Under the pieces are notes generated by a model. The model saw only the letters and a program-made list of their open reading frames with translations. It was not told the DNA's origin and did no database searches. Made by a program: the position numbers and the translations under genes. 17,874 bases of DNA from Syntrophales bacterium (GTDB taxonomy: Bacteria > Desulfobacterota > Syntrophia > Syntrophales > UBA2210), in assembly GCA_028715865.1 (NCBI GenBank), contig JAQUQY010000007.1, positions 1 through 17,874 on the forward strand, in the 5' to 3' direction. This document shows, in pieces, positions 1 to 7,507 of the stretch (positions are counted from its first letter, which is position 1; each line of letters begins with the position of its first letter).

Positions 1-446
<446 letters not shown>

Positions 447-456
447 AAAATCCTCA

Positions 457-472
457 GGGATTTTTCAATCCC
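457..472 (-). other. Small hairpin in the 16S leader
   Basis: GGGATT (457-462) and AATCCC (467-472) form a 6-bp stem with a 4-nt loop, about 10 nt upstream of the mature 16S 5' end. It could belong to the processing stem of the pre-rRNA. The matching strand downstream of 16S is outside the window, so this role is inference. Confidence 0.35.
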
Positions 473-519
473 CTTTAATCAAAGAAATGTTTGGCCCGTA
501 AGCTAGCTATCCCACTATT

Positions 520-536
520 CAATTTCGAAAGAACCA
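520..536 (-). promoter_or_regulatory. boxA-like antitermination site of the rRNA leader
   Basis: On the minus strand this reads TGGTTCTTTCGAAATTG. It resembles the bacterial boxA core (TGCTCTTTAACA type) and lies between the promoters and the 16S gene, where rRNA leaders carry boxA for NusB/NusE-dependent antitermination. The match is partial; position supports the call as much as sequence. Confidence 0.5.
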
Positions 537-553
537 TTTAAAAGCGAAACTTG

Positions 554-582
554 TATCTAATGTAAAACAAAGATTCTGTCAA
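554..582 (-). promoter_or_regulatory. rRNA promoter P2 (sigma-70 type)
   Basis: Minus strand: a perfect -35 TTGACA (577-582), 17-bp spacer, and -10-like TAGATA (554-559). Transcription would start near 547 and give a leader of about 100 nt before 16S. The -35 and spacing are ideal; the -10 matches only half of TATAAT. Confidence 0.55.
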
Positions 583-640
583 GAGCTTTTATTCACCATG
601 GGAACCTTATCTTTAACTTTCACTCCCGAAGGGAGGAGGA

Positions 641-710
641 CTTATACGTTGTATTATCTACAGAGTCAAGCCAAATTTTTAAAAAAAATAAGATTCTTTA
701 TTTGCAAATG
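641..710 (-). promoter_or_regulatory. rRNA promoter P1 with UP-like A/T block
   Basis: Minus strand: -35 TTGACT (664-669), exactly 17 bp, -10 TATAAG (641-646), each one base from consensus. Immediately upstream of the -35 (671-710) is a strongly A/T-rich tract with runs of A and T, as in UP elements bound by the RNA polymerase alpha subunit. Together with P2, 87 bp downstream, this gives the tandem arrangement common for rRNA operons. The initial transcribed region contains a CTCCC-TTCG-GGAG hairpin (plus-strand 623-635). Confidence 0.65.
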
Positions 711-798
711 ATAACAATATGTTGTTGGTGACGACATCATGTGGAGAATATCCGTTTCAGCTCCGGTGCTGTCGACAATTTCAAGCCTGAAACGCGGC

Positions 799-1602
799 TC
801 AGGCGCCCTTGAAACGGGGTTCACGTTTTTCGACAAAGGCGGTCATGGCTTCCCGGCAGTCATCGGAAGCAAGAAGCAGCATATTCTTGTGAACGGCCAG
901 GGATATGCCTTCCCTCACAGATGTGTTTCTGCTGAAGTTCAGAATTTCCTTGGTATGCTGCACCGCCAGGGGTGCGCTTTCCCTGATTTCATCGGCAAGC
1001 TTCTTTGCCCCGTCCATAAGGGCCGTCTGGTCCGGATAAACCGCTATCATTAAACCCATGCGCTCAACCTCGGCGGCTGAAAAGAAGCGACCTGTAAAGG
1101 CCATCTGCCGGGTGTATGCCTGTCCAATGATGTGGGGAAGACGCTGCAGAACGCCCATGTCGGCGACTATGCCTATACGTGCTTCCCTCAGGGCGAATGA
1201 GGCATCCTGCGTGCAGATTCGAAGATCGCAGGCTGCAATTATGTCAAGGCCCGCGCCAACGCACATGCCATGCACTGCCGCGATGACGGGCTTGTTGCAC
1301 TCCTCGATAGCGTGACAGCAATCAAACAGGTTCTTTTCGTGGGAGGGCAGGGAAAGCATGTCTTTAGGCGGCCCGATGATCCCCCGGGAGAAGGCGTCCT
1401 TAAGGTCGAGACCGGCACAGAAGATGCGGGCGTTGCTCTTGAGAATAATGACCCATACGTCGTCACAATCTGAAAGTTCACGGAAGACATGGGTCAGTTC
1501 CGTGGCCAGTTCGTAGCTCAGCGCGTTAAGGCTTTCCGTTCTGTTCAGGGCGACCGTTGCCACATTATCTTCGGTGACAACTTCGATCAGTTTGTATTCC
1601 AT
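799..1602 (-). CDS. Enoyl-CoA hydratase/isomerase family protein, delta(3,5)-delta(2,4)-dienoyl-CoA isomerase-like
   Basis: A 267-residue crotonase-fold protein, full length for the family and probably cytoplasmic. The oxyanion-hole segments are visible at residues 60-67 (IFCAGLDL) and 111-120 (HGMCVGAGLD). The segment ACDLR...QDASF...REARIG..AD.G.LQRLP is closest to the ECH1 (dienoyl-CoA isomerase) subgroup. The three acidic residues known to act in rat ECH1 align by spacing (0, +20, +28) with Asp120, Glu140 and Asp148. A member of this group would shift a 3,5-dienoyl-CoA to the 2,4-dienoyl-CoA during oxidation of unsaturated acyl-CoAs. Bacterial relatives also include ring-fission enzymes with similar motifs, so the substrate is not certain. 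The ATG at 1602 is preceded by GGGAGGTAATC, a good ribosome site. The gene reads toward the rRNA operon and is divergent from the hydrolase gene. Confidence 0.9.
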   Translation of the reverse strand: MEYKLIEVVTEDNVATVALNRTESLNALSYELATELTHVFRELSDCDDVWVIILKSNARIFCAGLDLKDAFSRGIIGPPKDMLSLPSHEKNLFDCCHAIEECNKPVIAAVHGMCVGAGLDIIAACDLRICTQDASFALREARIGIVADMGVLQRLPHIIGQAYTRQMAFTGRFFSAAEVERMGLMIAVYPDQTALMDGAKKLADEIRESAPLAVQHTKEILNFSRNTSVREGISLAVHKNMLLLASDDCREAMTAFVEKREPRFKGA

Positions 1603-1619
1603 GATTACCTCCCGTTGGT

Positions 1620-1638
1620 GTCATTTTCGAAAAGTGAC
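1620..1638. promoter_or_regulatory. Palindrome upstream of the crotonase gene (possible operator)
   Basis: TTTTCGAAAA (1624-1633) is a perfect 10-bp palindrome, flanked by GTCA on the left and, one base further, TGAC on the right. It lies just upstream of the crotonase ribosome site in the divergent region. A second, weaker dyad, GAACA/TGTTC, spans 1659-1678. No regulator can be assigned, and I could not fix a convincing promoter for either gene here. Confidence 0.25.
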
Positions 1639-1796
1639 GGTAAAGACCTATCATCAAAGAACACAAAAAACAATGTTCATCCGTTGGGGACATCCGATGA
1701 ATCCAGGACCGCCTGTTAACTTGTTGGTTTGTGAATGCTGGGAAAAGAGTTGTTTCTGTGGTAAGGTCCATCCAACGCTTAAAGGAGGATAAGGCC

Positions 1797-2603
1797 ATGA
1801 ACGAAGCAAAACCAAAGGATTATTCCCGTCTCGACAGGCCTGAAATACTTAACTTTCTATTTCATCCCCGTCCCGAAATCAGGTATGGCGCCTCCGGCAA
1901 TTCAGGACGTGACCTGCTGATTCCTGTTGAAGGTCAGGTATCGGTTGGAGCCCGCTTTCACCACGTGGACAGTGAAGCGCCGAACATACTCTTTTTTCAT
2001 GGAAACGGGGAAATAGTCGCTGATTATGACGACATAGGCCCGATTTACGGAAGAACGGGAATCAACTTCCTGGCAGTGGACTACCGTGGATACGGCAGAT
2101 CGACGGGAGATCCTACGGTGACGTCCATGATGAATGACTGCCATCGCGTATTCGATTTTGTCAGCCTCTGGCTTCGGGAAGAAGGATTCCGGGGGCCCCT
2201 GGTCGTAATGGGGCGTTCCCTGGGAAGCGCCCCGGCAATAGAGCTGGCATCGCGCCTGGGCGGTGATATTGACGGCCTGATAATCGAAAGTGGTTTTGCC
2301 TACACCATTCCTCTTCTGTGCCTTATAGGAGTCGACCTCCAGCGCCTGGGGATTTCCGAGGAGGACGGCTGCGGAAATCTTGAAAAAATCAGAACCGTGT
2401 CCATACCCACACTCTTCATTCACGCCCAGTATGACTTCATCATACCCTTTACCGACGGGGAAGCCCTGACGGAGGCCTCTCCGGCCAGGGAAAAGCGTCT
2501 TGTAATGATACCAGGCGCCGATCACAACACTGTTTTCATGATCGGCTACGCGATGTACATGGGCGCAATAAGCACCTTCATGGAGTCTGTAAGTAAGCGG
2601 TAG
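1797..2603 (+). CDS. Alpha/beta hydrolase (BEM46/ABHD-like serine hydrolase)
   Basis: I start this at the ATG at 1797 because AAAGGAGG sits at 1780-1787. An in-frame upstream start at 1731 has no ribosome site and adds an unconserved extension. The 268-residue product has the alpha/beta-hydrolase core: HGNG (68-71) for the oxyanion hole, DYRGYGRSTG (95-104), the nucleophile elbow GRSLGS with Ser141, the acid in AQYDFIIP at Asp213, and the base His243 in GADHN. The family is the BEM46-like or dienelactone-hydrolase-like group, which cleaves ester or amide bonds. I see no signal peptide, so a cytoplasmic enzyme is likely. The true substrate cannot be read from sequence. It is divergent from the crotonase gene and convergent with the M16C peptidase gene. 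Confidence 0.9.
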   Translation: MNEAKPKDYSRLDRPEILNFLFHPRPEIRYGASGNSGRDLLIPVEGQVSVGARFHHVDSEAPNILFFHGNGEIVADYDDIGPIYGRTGINFLAVDYRGYGRSTGDPTVTSMMNDCHRVFDFVSLWLREEGFRGPLVVMGRSLGSAPAIELASRLGGDIDGLIIESGFAYTIPLLCLIGVDLQRLGISEEDGCGNLEKIRTVSIPTLFIHAQYDFIIPFTDGEALTEASPAREKRLVMIPGADHNTVFMIGYAMYMGAISTFMESVSKR

Positions 2604-2660
2604 CCGATGTGCCGCTAAAAAGGCACAACCGGTGGAGGGAAGTAATGGCGGTGTCTTTTT

Positions 2661-2722
2661 GGTTAAGGCGCCGCCTCTGCTCCTAAGGGGAATGCCCGTT
2701 CCATTATTATAGTACCTTAACC
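2661..2722. other. Inverted repeat spanning the end of the M16C gene
   Basis: GGTTAAGG (2661-2668) and CCTTAACC (2715-2722) are perfect 8-bp inverted arms. The second lies inside the last codons of the minus-strand peptidase gene. Between them are smaller G/C-rich dyads (GGCGG/CCGCC). It may help end transcription between the two convergent genes, but there is no T-run on either strand, so it is not a standard intrinsic terminator. Confidence 0.25.
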
Positions 2723-5616
2723 AGTTCTAGGTCGGGTCCCCCCTCATCCTGAGCCTTTCTGATGGCATCTTCGGAACCCATGACCGTCACATGTCCGGTT
2801 CGGGCCACCTCTGAAAGCACGCCGGCAAAGGCCTGGAAGTCTTCGGCGGTGGTGGCGAGGACCTGGTCGCGTATGATCTGCCGCTCCTCTTCTGTTATCC
2901 CCGCCAGGTACCTGACCATGGAAGTGTATCCCTTCGCGTCGGGAAACTGATAGCCGTCCATGTCTCCTATGGCGCCGATAATGGCCTTTTCAACCTCATC
3001 CTTTGTCAGCCGCTCTTTTCTGAGAAACATGGCTGCTTCGTCAAAGACACTGATAGTGCGGAGCAGGTTGGGATCGCGGTAGGAAAGAAAGGCCAGTACA
3101 CCGGAAAGCCGGTCAAATAAGCAGAATGCGCCGTAGGCGCCTCCCTGAACCCTGACGCGGTCCCAAAGCCAGGAATTTCTCAGATAGCGCGTGATGACCC
3201 CGGCGGAACCGTGGTATCTGTAACCAAGACGATACAGATCGGCGCCCTTGCCAACGTAGTTAACCTGGGAGGGAACGACAAGACCTTCGTTTTTGAAGGG
3301 CTTTCGGCGCCGCCAGACCTTTCCCGGTGAAGCTCCCTCCGGTATTTGGTCCACGAATCGACGGGCTGCCGGCTCAATACTTTTCCACCCCTCCTCGTCG
3401 GTGGTCACGTTAAGCAGCATGGCGCCTCTCTTTATCATCAATTCCTTGATATCTCCCAGGATCGCCAGAACCGACGGCCAGTCACGCTCTACGGACCGGA
3501 TCAGTTTACGTATGAACCGCAGGTAACTCACCCCGCCCATATCCTCGGAAATTCTGTCAGCTTCATTGAATCGGGATCTAAGCCTTAGTCCGACCACCTG
3601 GTGGCCCGCGGGAATCATTCTCTGTTCCAGGCGCGCCCTTTCTTCGAGAACCATCTGGCGGAAACGCTCCCGATTATCCAGGCGTACAGTGGTCAGCACA
3701 TCCTCCATGATTGCAAACAGGTCATCCACCTGAGAAATCATTGCCTTTCCGCGAATTACAAGCTTTGTTAAAGGCTTATCCCCGCCGCTTACCATTGAAA
3801 CAAGGAGTGACGCGTTGATTCCACCTGTTTTCCTGCCGATTCGCCGGAGCACTTTCACGTAGTCTTCTTTTTCCGTTCCTATTTCGAGGAGAGCTCTGCT
3901 GAAAAGTGGAATGTAGGGAAAATACTTCGACGGAATTCCGCGCATGTCGAAGCCCGCGTCGATATAGGCGATCCCGCTCGTAAAAAGGTCGTGGTACAGT
4001 ATGGGAACTCCCTGGTGATCAAGTACGGAAAGAGGAATTGTCTTGTTTGACTTCTCCATGTCCTCAATGGCGAGAGAGGGAATTGTCCTGAGGGCCTCAG
4101 GAGAATCAGGTGTTTCCTGAAGCTCTCTCAGCCTTTTCGTGTTTTCAGTCACCTCTTCCAGCTGCTCCTGGGTCATGGACTTTTTTCTTTCAGATAACAG
4201 CTCATGCTCCCGACGTTCCCTCTCTCTTGCCAGTTCCGGGTCGGGCTTCAGGATAACCTTTGTACGGTGAGGATTTTCAAGCAAGTATGAACGTATTAGA
4301 GATTCTAAAAATCTTTTGTCCCTGCCCAGGCGTTTTTTAAACCTGGCCAGGAGCGCCTCGAAGGCGAGGGGGGCCAGGGGGTCGGCGCCGTAGATCCAGG
4401 AAGACATGGCCCGCAGCATCAGGACGAGCCCCCTGGGATAACTGCCGGTGTTGTTTTCCCTAAGCCTGAATTCCAGTGTGTTCAGAGCCGCTTCAATAGC
4501 ATCGGGATCGATGCCGTTTTCGGAAAGCCGGGAAAGCGTCTCCAGGACAAGTGATTCCACAGCGTCAAAGTTTTCGGGGGAGACGCCCTTCATGCCCACG
4601 GAGAAAGTCATCTGCCGAAGTTCATCCTCCAGGCCGCCGCCGACGATATCTTCTCCCAGTCCCGATTCAATGAGCGCCTTTCTGAGGGGAGCGCCAGGCA
4701 TTCCCAGGAGGACGGCTGCCAGAATATTGAGCGCGATGTTTGTGTCCAGGTCAGTTGTTTCATCAAGAAGCCAGTTGAGGCAGACCATTCCCCGCCCCCT
4801 GTCTTCAGCTCCTGAGGCGAAAAACCTCGTAAGCGTCCTCGGTTCCCTGAACTTTGACTGCAGGGGAACGGCAGAATCGATGTCTATCGGCTCGAAGGCC
4901 TCGAGATAGATATTAATAAGCCTGAGTCGCTCATCGGGATCATCATCACCGGAAAAGAATACACGGGCGTTGGAGGGGTGATAGTGGCGCCTGTGAAATT
5001 CCCGGAATTGCTCGTAAGTGAGGCCGGGAATGGCTTCGGGATCGCCTCCGGAATCAAAGCCGTAGGTCGTATCGGGAAAAAGAGACTGCTGTATGGCCTC
5101 TCCCAGAAGGGAATCCGGTGACGAATAGACGCCCTTCATTTCGCTGTACACTACGCCCTGGTACCGAAGGGGTTCGCGAGTGTCGTTCATGGAGTAGTGC
5201 CAACCCTCCTGCTGGAATATGGGGGCCGTAATGCGTGGATAAAAAACGGCGTCCAGATAGACGTCGATCAGGTTGTAAAAATCCCGCAGGTTCTGGCTGG
5301 CCACGGGATAACAGGTCCTGTCGGGATAGGTGAAGGCATTGAGGAAGGTCTGCAGAGATCCCTTAAGAATTTCAACGAAGGGTTCCTTGATGGGATATTT
5401 CCTGGACCCGCACAGAACCGAGTGTTCAAGGATGTGGGCGACTCCCGTGGAGTCCTCCGGAGGCGTACGGAAGGTTATGCCGAAAACCTTGTTTTCATCT
5501 TCGTTGATGAGAGACAGCAGCTCGGCTCCCGTCTTCTCATGCCGGTACAGGCGGGCAAGCGACTTCAGTTCCTCTATGCCAATCTCATTTAAAAGCTTAA
5601 AGCCATGCGTTATCAT
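2707..5616 (-). CDS. Insulinase-family zinc peptidase M16C (presequence protease-like)
   Basis: A 969-residue M16C metallopeptidase, the size of PreP/CYM1 enzymes that form a closed chamber and degrade short unstructured peptides. The inverted zinc motif HILEH is at 61-65 (His61, Glu64 as base, His65), and the distal ligand is Glu159 in VVYSEMKG. The C-terminal half keeps the substrate-binding pair Arg822 and Tyr828 in RVQGGAYGAF, with the same spacing as plant PreP. A charged, probably coiled linker lies around 460-500. No signal peptide is evident, so it probably clears peptides in the cytoplasm. The ATG at 5616 is chosen because AGGGGG (complement at 5623-5628) sits 6 nt before it. A TTG start at 5640 would place that site inside the gene. 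Single gene with its own promoter. Confidence 0.95.
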   Translation of the reverse strand: MITHGFKLLNEIGIEELKSLARLYRHEKTGAELLSLINEDENKVFGITFRTPPEDSTGVAHILEHSVLCGSRKYPIKEPFVEILKGSLQTFLNAFTYPDRTCYPVASQNLRDFYNLIDVYLDAVFYPRITAPIFQQEGWHYSMNDTREPLRYQGVVYSEMKGVYSSPDSLLGEAIQQSLFPDTTYGFDSGGDPEAIPGLTYEQFREFHRRHYHPSNARVFFSGDDDPDERLRLINIYLEAFEPIDIDSAVPLQSKFREPRTLTRFFASGAEDRGRGMVCLNWLLDETTDLDTNIALNILAAVLLGMPGAPLRKALIESGLGEDIVGGGLEDELRQMTFSVGMKGVSPENFDAVESLVLETLSRLSENGIDPDAIEAALNTLEFRLRENNTGSYPRGLVLMLRAMSSWIYGADPLAPLAFEALLARFKKRLGRDKRFLESLIRSYLLENPHRTKVILKPDPELARERERREHELLSERKKSMTQEQLEEVTENTKRLRELQETPDSPEALRTIPSLAIEDMEKSNKTIPLSVLDHQGVPILYHDLFTSGIAYIDAGFDMRGIPSKYFPYIPLFSRALLEIGTEKEDYVKVLRRIGRKTGGINASLLVSMVSGGDKPLTKLVIRGKAMISQVDDLFAIMEDVLTTVRLDNRERFRQMVLEERARLEQRMIPAGHQVVGLRLRSRFNEADRISEDMGGVSYLRFIRKLIRSVERDWPSVLAILGDIKELMIKRGAMLLNVTTDEEGWKSIEPAARRFVDQIPEGASPGKVWRRRKPFKNEGLVVPSQVNYVGKGADLYRLGYRYHGSAGVITRYLRNSWLWDRVRVQGGAYGAFCLFDRLSGVLAFLSYRDPNLLRTISVFDEAAMFLRKERLTKDEVEKAIIGAIGDMDGYQFPDAKGYTSMVRYLAGITEEERQIIRDQVLATTAEDFQAFAGVLSEVARTGHVTVMGSEDAIRKAQDEGGPDLELVKVL

Positions 5617-5643
5617 TTCATTCCCCCTTATATAAACCAAACC

Positions 5644-5672
5644 CTAATACCCGATTTCAGTGTCCTTTTCAA
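5644..5672 (-). promoter_or_regulatory. Probable promoter of the M16C peptidase gene
   Basis: Minus strand: -35 TTGAAA (5667-5672), 17-bp spacer, -10 TATTAG (5644-5649), giving a leader of roughly 20 nt. A second, weaker candidate lies upstream: TTGACT (5735-5740), a 19-bp spacer, and TATGAC (5710-5715). Confidence 0.45.
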
Positions 5673-5784
5673 CGGGCATCCTGGTTGACCGCTTGAGCTT
5701 GTTTCCAGGGTCATATTCTTTCTCCGCACTCCAGAGTCAAGAGCTTTTTTAAGCTGCCTGAGGAAAGGCGCCTTCTCATTCAGC

Positions 5785-5831
5785 AGATTTTTCTTCGTTC
5801 TGTTAGGAACAAATAGATTTTTCTTCGTTCT
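5785..5831. repeat. Two 17-bp direct repeats, 30 bp apart
   Basis: AGATTTTTCTTCGTTCT occurs at 5785-5801 and again, identical, at 5815-5831, with a 13-bp spacer. The pair sits in the divergent control region between the peptidase and HD genes. The last base of the second copy is the first base of the HD gene's -35 box. The 30-bp phase, about three helical turns, would suit a protein binding both copies on one face of the DNA, but a simple duplication is equally possible. Confidence 0.6.
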
Positions 5832-5860
5832 TGACACCGTACAGGGGGAGCCGTTATCAT
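5831..5860 (+). promoter_or_regulatory. Promoter of the HD-domain gene
   Basis: Perfect -35 TTGACA (5831-5836), 18-bp spacer, -10 TATCAT (5855-5860), five of six matching. Start of transcription near 5867 would leave a leader of about 20 nt before the ATG at 5889. Confidence 0.6.
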
Positions 5861-5888
5861 TCGGAAATGCCTGCGCAAGGAACTGTAA

Positions 5889-6665
5889 ATGAATTTTGAT
5901 AAGTACCATGAAGCAAGAAAGATTGCTGAAAATATCGCGTCCCGCGTTGAAGCCCCCCTTTTTTATCGCGAACAGGATGAAGCATGCGTCCTGTCCCGCC
6001 GGTATTTCGAAGAGAACGGCATAGTTGGATCATGTGTCAGGTTCCTGAAAGAAAAGAAATCGTCCTGGGGCCATGGTATTGCCCACGCTGAAAAGGTTGC
6101 AATTGATGCCGGGGCTATCATTATAATTCAGATGCGTTACAGATGTACGGAACCCGAGTTGGCCAGGCAGGTTTTCCTGGCCCACATGGCCGGCCTTCTC
6201 CACGACATCGAAAGGTCTCATAGCAACCACGCTCAGAGGGGAGCCCTGGAGGCCGGAAATATTCTCAAAGGGTTAAAACTGCCAGATGAGGAAGTTCAAG
6301 CCGTGACCGATGCCATCAGGAACCACGAGGCTTTCCAGCCTTGTCAAACCCTTCAATGCGAGGCGTCTCAGCTCCTTTCAGACGCGCTTTACGATGCCGA
6401 CAAGTTCCGCTGGGGTCCAGACAATTTCACGGAAATGCTCTGGGACATTCTTAAGCTTCGTCCCATGCCGTTGTCGAGACTTATGGAGCGGTTCCTGCCT
6501 GGACTGGAGGGAATAGAAAAAATAAGGGAAACCTTCCGTTCCGAAACAGGCAAGGCCTACGGCCCCGATTTTATTGATCGCGGCATAAGGATCGGACGGG
6601 AACTTTACGAAGAATTAAAGGGGGACTTCCCTGATGCTGAAGGAGGGAGAAATCAGAAATGCTGA
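5889..6665 (+). CDS. HD-domain metal-dependent phosphohydrolase, unknown substrate
   Basis: A 258-residue protein with the HD-superfamily signature. His66 lies in WGHGIAHAEKV, the His-Asp pair His105-Asp106 in AGLLHDIERSHSNH, a further His146 in IRNHEAF, and Asp171 in LYDADKFRWG. These are the usual ligands for one or two metal ions in hydrolases that remove phosphate from nucleotides or related compounds. There is no GYP motif, so it is not an obvious cyclic-di-GMP phosphodiesterase. There is also no RelA/SpoT synthetase partner domain. An N-terminal helical region (1-55) and a C-terminal helical region (180-258) have no features I recognise. AAGGA about 8-12 nt before the ATG serves as ribosome site. 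It is probably monocistronic, converging on the Nudix gene. Confidence 0.85.
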   Translation: MNFDKYHEARKIAENIASRVEAPLFYREQDEACVLSRRYFEENGIVGSCVRFLKEKKSSWGHGIAHAEKVAIDAGAIIIIQMRYRCTEPELARQVFLAHMAGLLHDIERSHSNHAQRGALEAGNILKGLKLPDEEVQAVTDAIRNHEAFQPCQTLQCEASQLLSDALYDADKFRWGPDNFTEMLWDILKLRPMPLSRLMERFLPGLEGIEKIRETFRSETGKAYGPDFIDRGIRIGRELYEELKGDFPDAEGGRNQKC

Positions 6666-6685
6666 AAGCATGTGATAGTAATGGC

Positions 6686-6719
6686 CAGGAACCTCGTTAG
6701 AGGGGCAAAGTGATTCCTG
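6686..6719. terminator. Possible hairpin between convergent genes
   Basis: Outer arms CAGGAA (6686-6691) and TTCCTG (6714-6719) enclose CCTC-GTTA-GAGG (6692-6703). It lies in the 60-bp gap between the convergent HD and Nudix genes, where both transcripts should end. No T-run follows on either strand, so a terminator role is a guess from position. Confidence 0.25.
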
Positions 6720-6725
6720 TATCTG

Positions 6726-7259
6726 TCACTTGCCTGAAAGGCCAGTCCAACGGCTCAGGTTTCCCGAATCAATACAGTCTTTCAACTGCTTAAGGACAAG
6801 ACGGTCCGTTGGAAAGGCAAGGGGTTCCGGAATCGAATCAAGTGAAAAAAAGTCGGCTTCACTGGCATCGGAACCGGCAATGAGAGAGCCGCCCTCGGGG
6901 ATCCCCCAGAACCAGATGCCAACGGTCTGACGATCCCTGTCGTGGAAATTCGAGTGAACCGCGAAGACGGGTCCTGTTTTAACCTTAAGTCCGGTTTCTT
7001 CAAATATTTCACGTTCCGCCGCGGCTCTTACCTCTTCGTCCCATTCAAGGTGGCCGCAGGGAATGCACCACATGCCCTCGTATGATCCTGTGCGCCGCAC
7101 AAGCAGGATTTTGTTGTCTCTCAAAACGATAACGGCGACTCCCACGGTTGGGTTGCGGAACAGAACTTTTCCGCAACGGGCGCAATAGCCCCTTAGCCGA
7201 TTTCCTTCCCGGCGCTTTTCGAGGGTTCCGCCGCATGTATGGCAGTGGAGAAAAACCAT
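6726..7259 (-). CDS. Nudix hydrolase with N-terminal zinc ribbon
   Basis: A 177-residue protein. A zinc ribbon of two CxxC knuckles (Cys6/Cys9 and Cys26/Cys29) precedes a Nudix domain. The Nudix box runs from Gly69 to Leu91 and fits GX5EX7REUXEEXGU exactly (Glu75, Arg83-Glu84, Glu87-Glu88), so the metal-binding residues are intact. Such enzymes hydrolyse nucleoside diphosphates linked to another group, for example NADH, ADP-ribose or oxidised nucleotides. The ribbon plus Nudix layout recalls NudC, but the SQPWPFPxS stretch typical of NADH pyrophosphatases is missing and the protein is shorter, so I leave the substrate open. The ATG at 7259 follows GAGGAAAGAAT, a good ribosome site. It stands alone between a convergent and a divergent neighbour. 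Confidence 0.9.
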   Translation of the reverse strand: MVFLHCHTCGGTLEKRREGNRLRGYCARCGKVLFRNPTVGVAVIVLRDNKILLVRRTGSYEGMWCIPCGHLEWDEEVRAAAEREIFEETGLKVKTGPVFAVHSNFHDRDRQTVGIWFWGIPEGGSLIAGSDASEADFFSLDSIPEPLAFPTDRLVLKQLKDCIDSGNLSRWTGLSGK

Positions 7260-7448
7260 ATTCTTTCCTCAAAGTATCAGCTTGGTGTTGCATTACACAA
7301 AATCACTGTAAAAATCCAGCCTTATTCCGGTCATGGACATGAAGGTACAAAGCATAAATTGCTTTAAGCGGCAACTTCCACTGAAAATACGAAAGGCACT
7401 TGACGGTTAATGAAGAGAACACTAAAGCATAAGTGTGAATCATCAAAT

Positions 7449-7476
7449 TTTACAAGAGAATTGAACTTCCTAATAT
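7449..7476 (+). promoter_or_regulatory. Candidate promoter of the NtrC-family regulator gene
   Basis: TTTACA (7449-7454), 16-bp spacer, TAATAT (7471-7476), with a leader of about 25 nt to the ATG at 7508. This is a moderate match in an A/T-rich stretch, and other choices nearby are possible. Confidence 0.35.
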
Positions 7477-7507
7477 GAATTAACCGCCGCCGGGGATTTG
7501 ACAAGCA

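Larger units (their letters stand above)
447..798. other. Intergenic region between 16S and the crotonase gene
   Basis: This 352-bp stretch has no credible protein gene. It holds the 16S leader, boxA-like site and promoters P2 and P1, listed separately. The part from 711 to 798 shows a weak dyad (TTTCA...TGAAA near 780-792) just past the crotonase stop, without a T-run. There is therefore no clear terminator separating the upstream gene from the rRNA promoters. Confidence 0.7.

Noticed and set aside
623..635. CTCCC-TTCG-GGAG hairpin as a terminator
   Set aside because: It has no T-run and lies just downstream of rRNA promoter P1, so it is more likely part of the leader transcript.
1731..1796. 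Longer N-terminus for the alpha/beta hydrolase
   Set aside because: A strong AAAGGAGG lies inside the extension, directly before the ATG at 1797; the extra 22 residues look unconserved.
1902..2525. 207-codon minus-strand ORF
   Set aside because: It is the antisense shadow of the alpha/beta hydrolase, whose catalytic motifs are intact.
5628..5909. 93-codon minus-strand ORF upstream of the peptidase gene
   Set aside because: It covers both divergent promoters and the direct repeats, has low-complexity sequence from those repeats, and no ribosome site.
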